A stretch of 64,000 bases of DNA from Streptomyces sp. AC558_RSS880. GTDB taxonomy: Bacteria > Actinomycetota > Actinomycetes > Streptomycetales > Streptomycetaceae. Below, in pieces: positions 57,432 to 64,000 of this stretch. Under the pieces are notes generated by a model. That model was given only the letters and a program-made list of their open reading frames with translations, did not search any database and was not told the DNA's origin. The stretch covers positions 124,001-188,000 of the forward strand of contig NZ_JAGMUJ010000072.1 in NCBI RefSeq assembly GCF_019049255.1. Reading direction: 5' to 3'. Both the position numbers and the translations under genes were made by a program. The number at the start of each line of letters is the position of its first letter. Within the stretch, counting starts at the first letter, position 1.

Positions 57432-59246
57432 TCAGCTCCGCGCCAGGACGGTGGTGACGGCCTCCCGCAGCGCCGCCGCCGGGTCCGGTACGGGCCCTTC
57501 GGAGCGCCAGGCGACGAAGCCGTCGGGGCGGACCAGTACCGCGCCGTCCGCGGTGATCCCGTGCGTCCGGGCCCAGTCGGCACCGTCCTCGGGAGTCAGT
57601 TCCGCGCCGGGGCCGTCGCCCACCCGGTACGCGTCGAGCGGTACGGACAGGTCCTTCGCGACCTTCGCCGCCGCGGTGTGCCAGTCGCAGGCGCCGTTCG
57701 CGGAACTCAGCAGCACGCACGACCGCTCGTACAGGTCGAGCGTGGAGATCCGGGTGCCCGAGCGGTCCAGCCACACGTGCGGGGCGCGGCTGCCGGGCTC
57801 GCCGGTCAGCATCACGCCGTCGGGGATGATCTGCGCCGCCGGGTCGGCGCCCAGGACCGCGCCGCGCGGATAGCGGTAGCAGAGCGCCACGTTGAGGATG
57901 CCGCCCGGCTTCATCCCGGGACCGCCGGGACCGCCGGGGCCACCGGCTCCGGGACCGCCTGGGCCACCGGGACCGCCGGCTCCGGGACCGCCAGGACCGC
58001 CGGGAGCACCGACTCCGGGACCACCGGGGGCACCCGGACCGCCGGCTCCGGGACCACCGGGGGCGGGGGCTCCGAGGGCGGGGGCTCCGGGGGCCGGCGT
58101 GTACCCGGGGTGGCTGTGCTCGCTCGAGCGGGAGGAGGCACGGGCGCTGGTCGCCTCCGCGACGGGCCGGCGTTCGGCGTCGTAGGACTCCAGCAGGCCG
58201 GGCGCGGCCCAGCCGCCGAGCACGGCGGCCAGCTTCCAGGCGAGGTTGTGGGCGTCCTGGATGCCGGTGTTGGAGCCGAACGCCCCGGTGGGCGACATCT
58301 CGTGGGCCGAGTCGCCGGCCAGGAACACCCGGCCGTCGGCGTACCGCTCGGCGACCCGCTCGGCGGCGTGCCAGGCGGCCCGGCCGGTGATCTCCACGTC
58401 GAGGTCCGGCACGCCGACGGCCTTCCGGATGTGGGCGACGCACCGCTCGTCGGTGAACTCCTCGAGGGTTTCGCCGTGTTCGGGGTGCCAGGGGGCGTGG
58501 AACACCCAGTGCTCCCGGTTGTCGACCGGCAGCAGGGCCCCGTCGGCGTCCGGGTTGGTCAGGTAGCAGACGATGAACCGCCGGTCCCCGACGACGTCGG
58601 CGAGGCCGCGGGAGGTGAACGTGAGGCTCACGTTGTGGAACAGGTCGCCCGGGCCCTTCTGCCCGATGCCCAGCGACTCGCGGACGGGGCTGCGCGGACC
58701 GTCGGCGGCGACGAGGTAGTCCGCCCGGATCCTGGTGTGCTCGCCGGTCTCCCGGCTCTTGACCAGCACCGTCACCCCCTCGGCGTCCTGGTCGAAGGAC
58801 ATCATCTCCGTCCCGAAGCGCAGGTCCCCGCCGAGTTCGCGGGCTCCCTCGAGGAGCACCGGTTCCAGGTCGTTCTGGCTGCACAGGCACCATCCGCTGG
58901 GGCTGAAGCGGGCGAGCCCGCCGCCGGGGTCGATCTCCTGGAGCAGCCACTCGCCCTCGTCGCCCGCCAGGCTCGGGGTCTGCCAGATGCCGTGGTTGTC
59001 CGCCAGGACCGACGCGGCCCGGCCGATGCGCTGCTCGAGCCCGGCCGTCCGGAACAGCTCCATGGTGCGTACGTTGTTCCCCCGCCCGCGCGGGTGGATC
59101 GACGTGCCCGCGTGGCGTTCGACGAGCGTGTGCGGCACGCCGAGGCGCCCCAGGAACAGGGACATGGACAGACCCACCAGGGAGCCGCCGACGATGAGGA
59201 CCGGCGTGCGGTGATCCGCCCGGCCGGCCGTATCCGATCGATGCAT
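57432..59246 (-). CDS. whiE-ORFVIII: FAD-dependent polyketide hydroxylase of spore pigment cluster (WhiE ORFVIII-like)
   Basis: Flavin aromatic hydroxylase of 604 aa. The FAD motif VLIVGGSLVGLSMSLFLGRLG lies near the N-terminus, then the DGPRSPVR motif and GRVFLAGDSAHEMSPTGAFGSNTGIQDAHNLAWKLAAVLGG-type second FAD motif (about residues 310-350). A Gly/Pro/Ala-rich collagen-like tract fills residues about 384-444, between the catalytic part and the thioredoxin-like C-terminal domain. It probably hydroxylates the polyketide pigment late in the pathway. ATG 59246 follows GGAGG. It diverges from ORFI, the position known for whiE ORFVIII in S. coelicolor. Confidence 0.9.
   Translation of the reverse strand: MHRSDTAGRADHRTPVLIVGGSLVGLSMSLFLGRLGVPHTLVERHAGTSIHPRGRGNNVRTMELFRTAGLEQRIGRAASVLADNHGIWQTPSLAGDEGEWLLQEIDPGGGLARFSPSGWCLCSQNDLEPVLLEGARELGGDLRFGTEMMSFDQDAEGVTVLVKSRETGEHTRIRADYLVAADGPRSPVRESLGIGQKGPGDLFHNVSLTFTSRGLADVVGDRRFIVCYLTNPDADGALLPVDNREHWVFHAPWHPEHGETLEEFTDERCVAHIRKAVGVPDLDVEITGRAAWHAAERVAERYADGRVFLAGDSAHEMSPTGAFGSNTGIQDAHNLAWKLAAVLGGWAAPGLLESYDAERRPVAEATSARASSRSSEHSHPGYTPAPGAPALGAPAPGGPGAGGPGAPGGPGVGAPGGPGGPGAGGPGGPGGPGAGGPGGPGGPGMKPGGILNVALCYRYPRGAVLGADPAAQIIPDGVMLTGEPGSRAPHVWLDRSGTRISTLDLYERSCVLLSSANGACDWHTAAAKVAKDLSVPLDAYRVGDGPGAELTPEDGADWARTHGITADGAVLVRPDGFVAWRSEGPVPDPAAALREAVTTVLARS
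57915..58096 (-). repeat. Gly/Pro-rich low-complexity repeat inside the hydroxylase
   Basis: About 61 codons made almost wholly of Gly, Pro and Ala in GGPGAGGPGGPGGPG-like units with two near-identical copies in a row. It is a simple-sequence expansion within the coding frame, lying between two folded domains. Confidence 0.9.
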
Positions 59247-59479
59247 TGAAACGCCTCCAGCGTCGCCCTCGACGGGCTGTGGAACAGGACGCACCTTTCA
59301 TGCCCGGTGCGGGCCGGTCCGCGTCCCGGCGGCACCCGGATGGCGCGCGGTTCACCCACCTGCCCCGTGTCGCTCGCGCACACCGGAAAGTCGCGTCAAC
59401 GATCGACTCATGGCGACCCCGGACCTTCGGACACGGCGGTCGTTGTCTGACCTTCCGAAGAAGAGGAGAGGTGCGCCGG

Positions 59480-60604
59480 ATGACCATGTCGGCACGCATT
59501 TCGCAGTCGGCGTTCGACGGCTCGAGGCTGCGGGTGATCCTGCTCCTCGACCTGTACGAGGGGGCCCAGGAACAGTTCCTCGCCGCGTACGAGCACATGC
59601 GCAACAAGGTCGCGTCCGTCCCCGGTCACATCAGTGACCAACTGTGCCAGTCGATCGAGAACCCCTCGCAGTGGCTCATCACCAGCGAGTGGGAGAGCGC
59701 CCTGCCGTTCCTCGCGTGGGTGAACAGCGAGGAGCACATCCAGATCGTCCGGCCGATGCACAGCTGTGTCCGGGACACCCGGTCGATGCGCTACAGCGTC
59801 CTGCGCGAGACCCACCCGGAACAGCCGCTCACTCCCGAGGCCGCGAAGGCGGGCCTCCAGAAGGCGGCCCGCGTGGGCGCCGGGATGACCCGCCACGCCC
59901 TCACCTTCACCGTCAAACCGGGCTCCGAGTCCAAGGTCGTGGACATCCTGGCCAACTACGACGCGCCCGAGACGCGGATCAACGGTGTCACGCGACTGCA
60001 CCGCACCTCGCTCTTCATGCACGGCAACCGCGTCGTGCGGGCCGTGGAGGTGGAGGGCGACCTGCTGGCCACCCTGTGCCACGTGGCCAGCCAGCCCGAG
60101 GTCCAGGCGGTGGAAGAGGCCATCAACCCCTATCTGGAGCAGGACCGGGATCTGTCCGACTCCGACTCCGCGCGGGTGTTCTTCACCCGGGCGGCGCTCC
60201 CGGCCATGCAGCACGTGGCGACCGACCGCCCGGAACCCGCCGGCCTGCGGCGGCACATGCTGTACTACCCGGCCGTGGCGGACCACGGCCTGGAGCTGGC
60301 CCGGTTCCTCGCCCGCCAGGACGAGGCCGCGGCGAGCGACCCGGACAGCCTGGTGTACGCGAGCACCGTCTTCCAGCGCGACGACGTCGTGGTCCGCATG
60401 ATCGACGTCACCGGCGAGCTCGATCTCGACCCCGCCGCCGCCCTCGGCGTCAAGGCTCCGGGCAAGGCGGCCGAGCTGGAGCGTCTCCTGGACGGCGCCG
60501 CGATCGGCGTCGAGGGCTCCCTGGACTCGGAGCGCAACCTCAACCGGCTCCTGGCGCACGCCGACATGATGCCCGTCACCGACCGCAGCTCCGCGGATTC
60601 CTGA
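59480..60604 (+). CDS. whiE-ORFI: Spore pigment protein, SchA/CurD family (WhiE ORFI-like)
   Basis: Protein of 374 aa found in spore-pigment and aromatic polyketide clusters. The N-terminal part (about 1-115) is an antibiotic biosynthesis monooxygenase-like ferredoxin fold (VILLLDLYEGAQEQFLAAYEHMRNKVASVPGHI), followed by SchA/CurD-like domains (about 130-350), with GMTRHALTFTVKPGSESKVVDILANYD and LRRHMLYYPAVADHGLELARFLARQ. The biochemical role is not settled; cyclization or oxygenation of the polyketide is plausible. ATG 59480 follows AGAGGTG. First gene of the rightward whiE operon. Confidence 0.9.
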   Translation: MTMSARISQSAFDGSRLRVILLLDLYEGAQEQFLAAYEHMRNKVASVPGHISDQLCQSIENPSQWLITSEWESALPFLAWVNSEEHIQIVRPMHSCVRDTRSMRYSVLRETHPEQPLTPEAAKAGLQKAARVGAGMTRHALTFTVKPGSESKVVDILANYDAPETRINGVTRLHRTSLFMHGNRVVRAVEVEGDLLATLCHVASQPEVQAVEEAINPYLEQDRDLSDSDSARVFFTRAALPAMQHVATDRPEPAGLRRHMLYYPAVADHGLELARFLARQDEAAASDPDSLVYASTVFQRDDVVVRMIDVTGELDLDPAAALGVKAPGKAAELERLLDGAAIGVEGSLDSERNLNRLLAHADMMPVTDRSSADS

Positions 60605-60673
60605 CGGCCGACCGCGGTGACGTCCGCGGCCGTGCCCGCCCGGACGTCACCGGCACACCCGGAGGTAACAACC

Positions 60674-61141
60674 ATGTCCCAACAGCATCCACGCATCGTG
60701 GACCTGAGCGAGACGGAACCCAACCGACGGCGCGGAGGTGACCTCAGGACCCTGCTCACCCCGGCCACCGTGGGCTCCACCAGCGGCTTCATGGGCCTGG
60801 CGATCATCAAGCCCGGCGAGCGCATCGGCGAGCACTACCACCCGTACTCCGAGGAGTTCGTGTACGTGGTCAGCGGCGCGCTCGAAGTGGACCTGGACGG
60901 CGAGCCGTTCGCGCTCCGCGCCGAGCAGGGACTGATGATCCCGATCGACATGCGGCACCGCTTCCGCAACGTCGGCGACCAGGAGGCGCGCATGGTGTTC
61001 CACCTGGGCCCGCTCGCCCCGCATCCGAGCCTCGGTCACGTCGACACCGAGGAGACCGAAAGTGCCGTCGCGGGGCCGCAGTTGAAGGTCGGCGGTCCCG
61101 AGCACGGCCGGCCGACCGAGCCGAGCGAGGCCATAAAATGA
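60674..61141 (+). CDS. whiE-ORFII: Cupin-fold polyketide synthesis protein (WhiE ORFII-like)
   Basis: Small cupin of 155 aa. Cupin motif 1 reads GERIGEHYHPYSEEFVYVVSGALEVDLDGE, with metal-binding His, His and Glu, and motif 2 is around PIDMRHRFRNVGDQEARMVFHLGPLAPHP. WhiE ORFII-type proteins help to fold or cyclize the nascent polyketide. ATG 60674 follows GGAGG. Its end overlaps the KS-alpha start (ATGA). Confidence 0.93.
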   Translation: MSQQHPRIVDLSETEPNRRRGGDLRTLLTPATVGSTSGFMGLAIIKPGERIGEHYHPYSEEFVYVVSGALEVDLDGEPFALRAEQGLMIPIDMRHRFRNVGDQEARMVFHLGPLAPHPSLGHVDTEETESAVAGPQLKVGGPEHGRPTEPSEAIK

Positions 61142-62406
61142 CCCGCCGGGTGGCCGTCACCGGTATAGGTGTGGTCGCTCCCGGCGGCATCGGAGCGACG
61201 GCGTTCTGGGATCTTCTGACAGCCGGCCGCACCGCGACCCGCGGCATCTCCCTGTTCGATCCGGCGGGCCTGCGCTCGCGCATAGCCGCCGAGTGCGACT
61301 TCGACCCGTACGAGCACGGCCTGGACGCGGACCTGTGCCAGCACGCGGACCGTTACATCCAGTTCGCCGTGGTCGCCGCCGCCGAGGCCGTGCGCGACTC
61401 CGGCCTCGACACCGAGGCCACGGACCCCTGGCGCACCGCGGTCTCGCTGGGCAGCGCGGTCGGCGGCACCACCCGGCTGGAACACGACTACGTGCTGGTC
61501 AGTGAGCGGGGCCGGCGCTGGGACGTGGACCACGGGCAGGCGGAGCCGAAGCTGCACCTGGCCTTCTCGCCGAGCACGCTCGCCTCGGTCGTCGCCGAGC
61601 GGTTCGGCGCCCGGGGCCCGGTGCAGACCGTCTCCACCGGCTGCACCTCCGGGCTCGACGCGGTCGGCTACGCCTTCCACACCGTCGCCGAGGGCCGGGC
61701 CGACGTCTGCATCGCCGGGGCGTCGGACTCGCCGATCTCACCGATCACGATGGCCTGCTTCGACGCCATCAAGGCGACGTCACCCAACAACGACGACCCC
61801 GAGCACGCCTCCCGGCCCTTCGACGCCCACCGCGACGGCTTCGTGATGGGCGAGGGCGCGGCCGTGCTCGTCCTCGAGGAGTACGAGCACGCGCGGGCCC
61901 GCGGCGCGGAGATCCTCTGCGAGATCAGCGGCTACGCCACCTACGGCAACGCCTACCACATGACCGGTCTGACCAGTGAGGGACTGGAGATGGCCCGGGC
62001 GATCGACACCACGCTCGACCAGGCCCGTATCGACCCCACGCTGATCGACTACGTCAACGCGCACGGCTCCGGCACCCGGCAGAACGACCGGCACGAGACG
62101 GCCGCCGTGAAGCGGTCCCTGGGCGCGCACGCCCACGAGACGCCCATGAGCTCCATCAAGTCGATGGTGGGGCACTCGCTGGGCGCGATCGGCGCGATCG
62201 AGGTGGTCGCCTGCGTCCTCGCGCTGAAGCACCAGGTGGTGCCGCCCACGGCGAACTACGAGACCCCCGACCCCGAGTGCGACCTGGACTACGTGCCGCG
62301 CACCGCCCGCCCGCGGAAGCTGAACCATGTGCTCTCCGTCGGCAGCGGATTCGGCGGTTTCCAGTCCGCGGTGCTGCTCTCCGGGCCGGGCGGGAGGACA
62401 CGATGA
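61138..62406 (+). CDS. whiE-ORFIII: Type II PKS ketosynthase alpha (WhiE ORFIII-like)
   Basis: Beta-ketoacyl synthase of 422 aa that extends the polyketide chain on the ACP. Active-site Cys169 in VSTGCTSGLDAV, and histidines in YVNAHGSGTRQND and SSIKSMVGHSLGA complete the Cys-His-His set. The N-terminus RRVAVTGIGVVAPGG is typical. It is encoded between the cupin and the chain-length factor with 4-base overlaps on both sides, so KS-alpha and CLF are produced in equal amount as the heterodimer requires. Confidence 0.97.
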   Translation: MTRRVAVTGIGVVAPGGIGATAFWDLLTAGRTATRGISLFDPAGLRSRIAAECDFDPYEHGLDADLCQHADRYIQFAVVAAAEAVRDSGLDTEATDPWRTAVSLGSAVGGTTRLEHDYVLVSERGRRWDVDHGQAEPKLHLAFSPSTLASVVAERFGARGPVQTVSTGCTSGLDAVGYAFHTVAEGRADVCIAGASDSPISPITMACFDAIKATSPNNDDPEHASRPFDAHRDGFVMGEGAAVLVLEEYEHARARGAEILCEISGYATYGNAYHMTGLTSEGLEMARAIDTTLDQARIDPTLIDYVNAHGSGTRQNDRHETAAVKRSLGAHAHETPMSSIKSMVGHSLGAIGAIEVVACVLALKHQVVPPTANYETPDPECDLDYVPRTARPRKLNHVLSVGSGFGGFQSAVLLSGPGGRTR

Positions 62407-63647
62407 GCAATCGGCGCCCCGGGCGTGCGGCCGTCACCGGCATCGGTGTGGTCGCGCCCAACGGACTGCGGACCGACGCCTACTGGAAGTCCGTCCGCGA
62501 AGGCCTCAGCGTGCTGGACCTGATCAGCCGCGAGGGCTGTGACCATCTGCCGCTGCGGGTGGCGGGCGAGGTCCGGGCCTTCGACCCGTCGGCCCTCATC
62601 GAGGACCGGTTCCTGGTGCAGACCGACCGGTTCAGTCACTTCGCGATGGCCGCCGCCGCCCTCGCCCTCGACGACGCCGGACTCGGCGGTGATCCCGCCG
62701 AGCCGTTCTCCGTCGGCGTGGTCACCGCCGCCGGATCGGGCGGCGGCGAGTTCGGCCAGCGCGAGCTGCAGAAACTGTGGGGGCAGGGCTCCAAGTTCGT
62801 CGGCCCCTACCAGTCCATCGCCTGGTTCTACGCCGCGAGCACCGGCCAGATCTCCATCCGCAGCGGCCTCAAGGGGCCGTGCGGGGTGGTGGCGAGCGAC
62901 GAGGCGGGCGGTCTGGACTCCCTCGCGCACGCGGCCCGGGCCGTGCGGCGCGGCACCGACGTCATGGTCGTGGGGGCCGCGGAGGCGCCGCTGGCCCCTT
63001 ACTCGATGGTGTGCCAGCTCGGCTACCCCGAGCTCAGCACCCTCGACGACCCCGACCGTGCCTACCGTCCGTTCACCGAGAAGGCGTGCGGTTTCGTGCC
63101 CGCCGAGGGCGGTGCGCTGCTCGTCGTCGAGGACGAGTCCCGTGCCCGTGACCGCGGAGTGCCCGTACGGGCCGTCGTGGCCGGCCACGCCGCCACGTTC
63201 ACCGGGGCCTCCCGCTGGGCGGCGTCCCGGGAGGGCCTGGCCCGCGCGATCCGCGGCGCCCTCGACGACGCGGGCTGCGCGCCGGAGGAGATCGACGTCG
63301 TGTTCGCCGACGCCCTGGGCGTCCCCGAGGCGGACCGCGCCGAGGCGCTGGCGATCGCCGACGCCCTGGGCGCGCACGGCACCCGCGTCCCGGTCACGGC
63401 GCCCAAGACGGGCATCGGGCGCGCCTACTGCGCGGCACCCGTGCTGGACACGGTGGCCGCGGTGCTCGCCATGGAGCACGGCTCGGTGCCCCCGACGCCC
63501 AACGTGTTCGACATCTGCCACGACCTCGACCTGGTGATGTCGCGCGCTCGTCCCGCCGAGCTGCGCACCGCCCTGGTCCTCAGCAGGGGACTGATGGGCT
63601 CCAACGCGGCGCTGGTCGTGCGCCGCGGTGACGATTCCGCCCGGTAG
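62403..63647 (+). CDS. whiE-ORFIV: Type II PKS ketosynthase beta / chain length factor (WhiE ORFIV-like)
   Basis: KS-beta of 414 aa that sets the number of extension steps; whiE-type systems make about dodecaketides. The catalytic cysteine position of KS-alpha is occupied by Glu167 (VVASDEAGGLDSL), whereas most antibiotic CLFs have Gln there. The histidine motifs of KS-alpha are also lost. N-terminus RRPGRAAVTGIGVVAPNG is typical. Overlaps KS-alpha by four bases and is followed by the ACP after 27 bp. Confidence 0.96.
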   Translation: MSNRRPGRAAVTGIGVVAPNGLRTDAYWKSVREGLSVLDLISREGCDHLPLRVAGEVRAFDPSALIEDRFLVQTDRFSHFAMAAAALALDDAGLGGDPAEPFSVGVVTAAGSGGGEFGQRELQKLWGQGSKFVGPYQSIAWFYAASTGQISIRSGLKGPCGVVASDEAGGLDSLAHAARAVRRGTDVMVVGAAEAPLAPYSMVCQLGYPELSTLDDPDRAYRPFTEKACGFVPAEGGALLVVEDESRARDRGVPVRAVVAGHAATFTGASRWAASREGLARAIRGALDDAGCAPEEIDVVFADALGVPEADRAEALAIADALGAHGTRVPVTAPKTGIGRAYCAAPVLDTVAAVLAMEHGSVPPTPNVFDICHDLDLVMSRARPAELRTALVLSRGLMGSNAALVVRRGDDSAR

Positions 63648-63674
63648 GTCCGGGCGGGGAAGGAGAAGTCACCC

Positions 63675-63935
63675 GTGATCACCTCCGAAGTGACCTTCGA
63701 CGAGCTGGCCGCGCTGATGAAGCAGGCGGCCGGCATCACCGTCGACCCCCAGGAACTGAAGCGGTCGGCGGAGTCCCCCTTCGACGTCTTCGGCCTCGAC
63801 TCGCTCGGCCTGCTCGGCATCGTCGGCGAGCTGGAGAACCGGTACGGCGCGTCGCTTCCCCCCGACTCGGAGCGCTGCCGGACGCCCCGGGAGTTCCTGA
63901 ACCTCGTCAACAGCACCCTCACGGCTGGAGCCTGA
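63675..63935 (+). CDS. whiE-ORFV: Type II PKS acyl carrier protein (WhiE ORFV-like)
   Basis: Acyl carrier protein of 86 aa. The phosphopantetheine attachment site is Ser43 in FGLDSLGLLGIV, within the four-helix carrier fold (FDELAALMKQAAGI; ELENRYGASLP). It holds the growing polyketide for the KS-alpha/CLF pair. GTG 63675 follows GGAAGGAG. Two bases separate its stop from the next start. Confidence 0.95.
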   Translation: MITSEVTFDELAALMKQAAGITVDPQELKRSAESPFDVFGLDSLGLLGIVGELENRYGASLPPDSERCRTPREFLNLVNSTLTAGA

Positions 63936-63937
63936 AA

Positions 63938-64000
63938 GTGGCCGGACACACCGAGAACAGCATCACCATCGACGCTCCCTTCGACCTCGTGTGGGAGATG
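63938..64000 (+). CDS. whiE-ORFVI: Aromatase/cyclase (WhiE ORFVI-like), 5' end only
   Basis: The first 21 codons read AGHTENSITIDAPFDLVWEM after a GTG start, the N-terminal strand of START-fold polyketide aromatase/cyclases (TENxITIDAPxDLVWDMTND). The rest lies beyond the window. Position after the ACP agrees with whiE ORFVI, which cyclizes and aromatizes the first ring. Confidence 0.8.
   Translation, partial: MAGHTENSITIDAPFDLVWEM

Overview
The window is very GC-rich, codes densely on both strands, uses many GTG starts and 4-base ATGA/GTGA gene overlaps, and carries a whiE-type spore-pigment locus and a coelibactin-like metallophore locus. Together these point to a Streptomyces chromosome. 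No rRNA, tRNA, CRISPR array, insertion sequence or phage gene was seen.

Left end (1-13983): a salicylate-capped, heterocycle-forming metallophore cluster resembling coelibactin. A leftward NRPS (carrier-Cy-A-PCP-Cy-A, cut by the window edge) diverges from a salicylate-type AMP ligase and a 3Fe-4S ferredoxin. A leftward Nik/Opp-type ABC importer follows (two-headed ATPase, two permeases, Tat lipoprotein binding protein), then a methyltransferase and a small chorismate mutase/isochorismate lyase-like protein. Zur/Fur-type and IdeR/DmdR-type operator sequences sit in the two divergent promoter regions, which suggests metal-starvation control.

Middle (14000-45500): a degraded orphan gas-vesicle gene; a PTS-dependent dihydroxyacetone kinase operon (dhaKLM); secreted proteins (GH75 chitosanase, FN3 lipoprotein, small anchored protein); 2,4-dienoyl-CoA reductase with a PadR regulator; a PAS-GAF-PP2C phosphatase; a PrmC-like methyltransferase; a molybdenum oxidoreductase and its flavin reductase; an Rv1733c-type pseudogene; a CE7 esterase; a HutC-type regulator; a NarL two-component system divergent from a MacB/FtsX-type ABC exporter; a second PadR with a methyltransferase and a SnoaL-like protein; a short Rho paralog; a D,D-carboxypeptidase; an asparaginase with its FadR-type regulator; a fatty acid desaturase; and a crcB-DUF190-crcB fluoride-export operon with an ArsR-like regulator.

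Right part (45600-53702): a galactan/galacto-oligosaccharide utilisation locus. Secreted GH53 endo-galactanase and cytoplasmic GH42 beta-galactosidase run left. A CUT1 sugar ABC importer and a LacI regulator run right from a promoter overlapped by a LacI-type operator.

Right end (53800-64000): MarR regulator, SseB-like protein, long-form GAPDH, a conserved unknown protein, then a whiE-type spore pigment cluster. A leftward FAD hydroxylase (ORFVIII) diverges from ORFI, cupin ORFII, KS-alpha, KS-beta/CLF, ACP and the start of the aromatase/cyclase, which is cut by the window edge.
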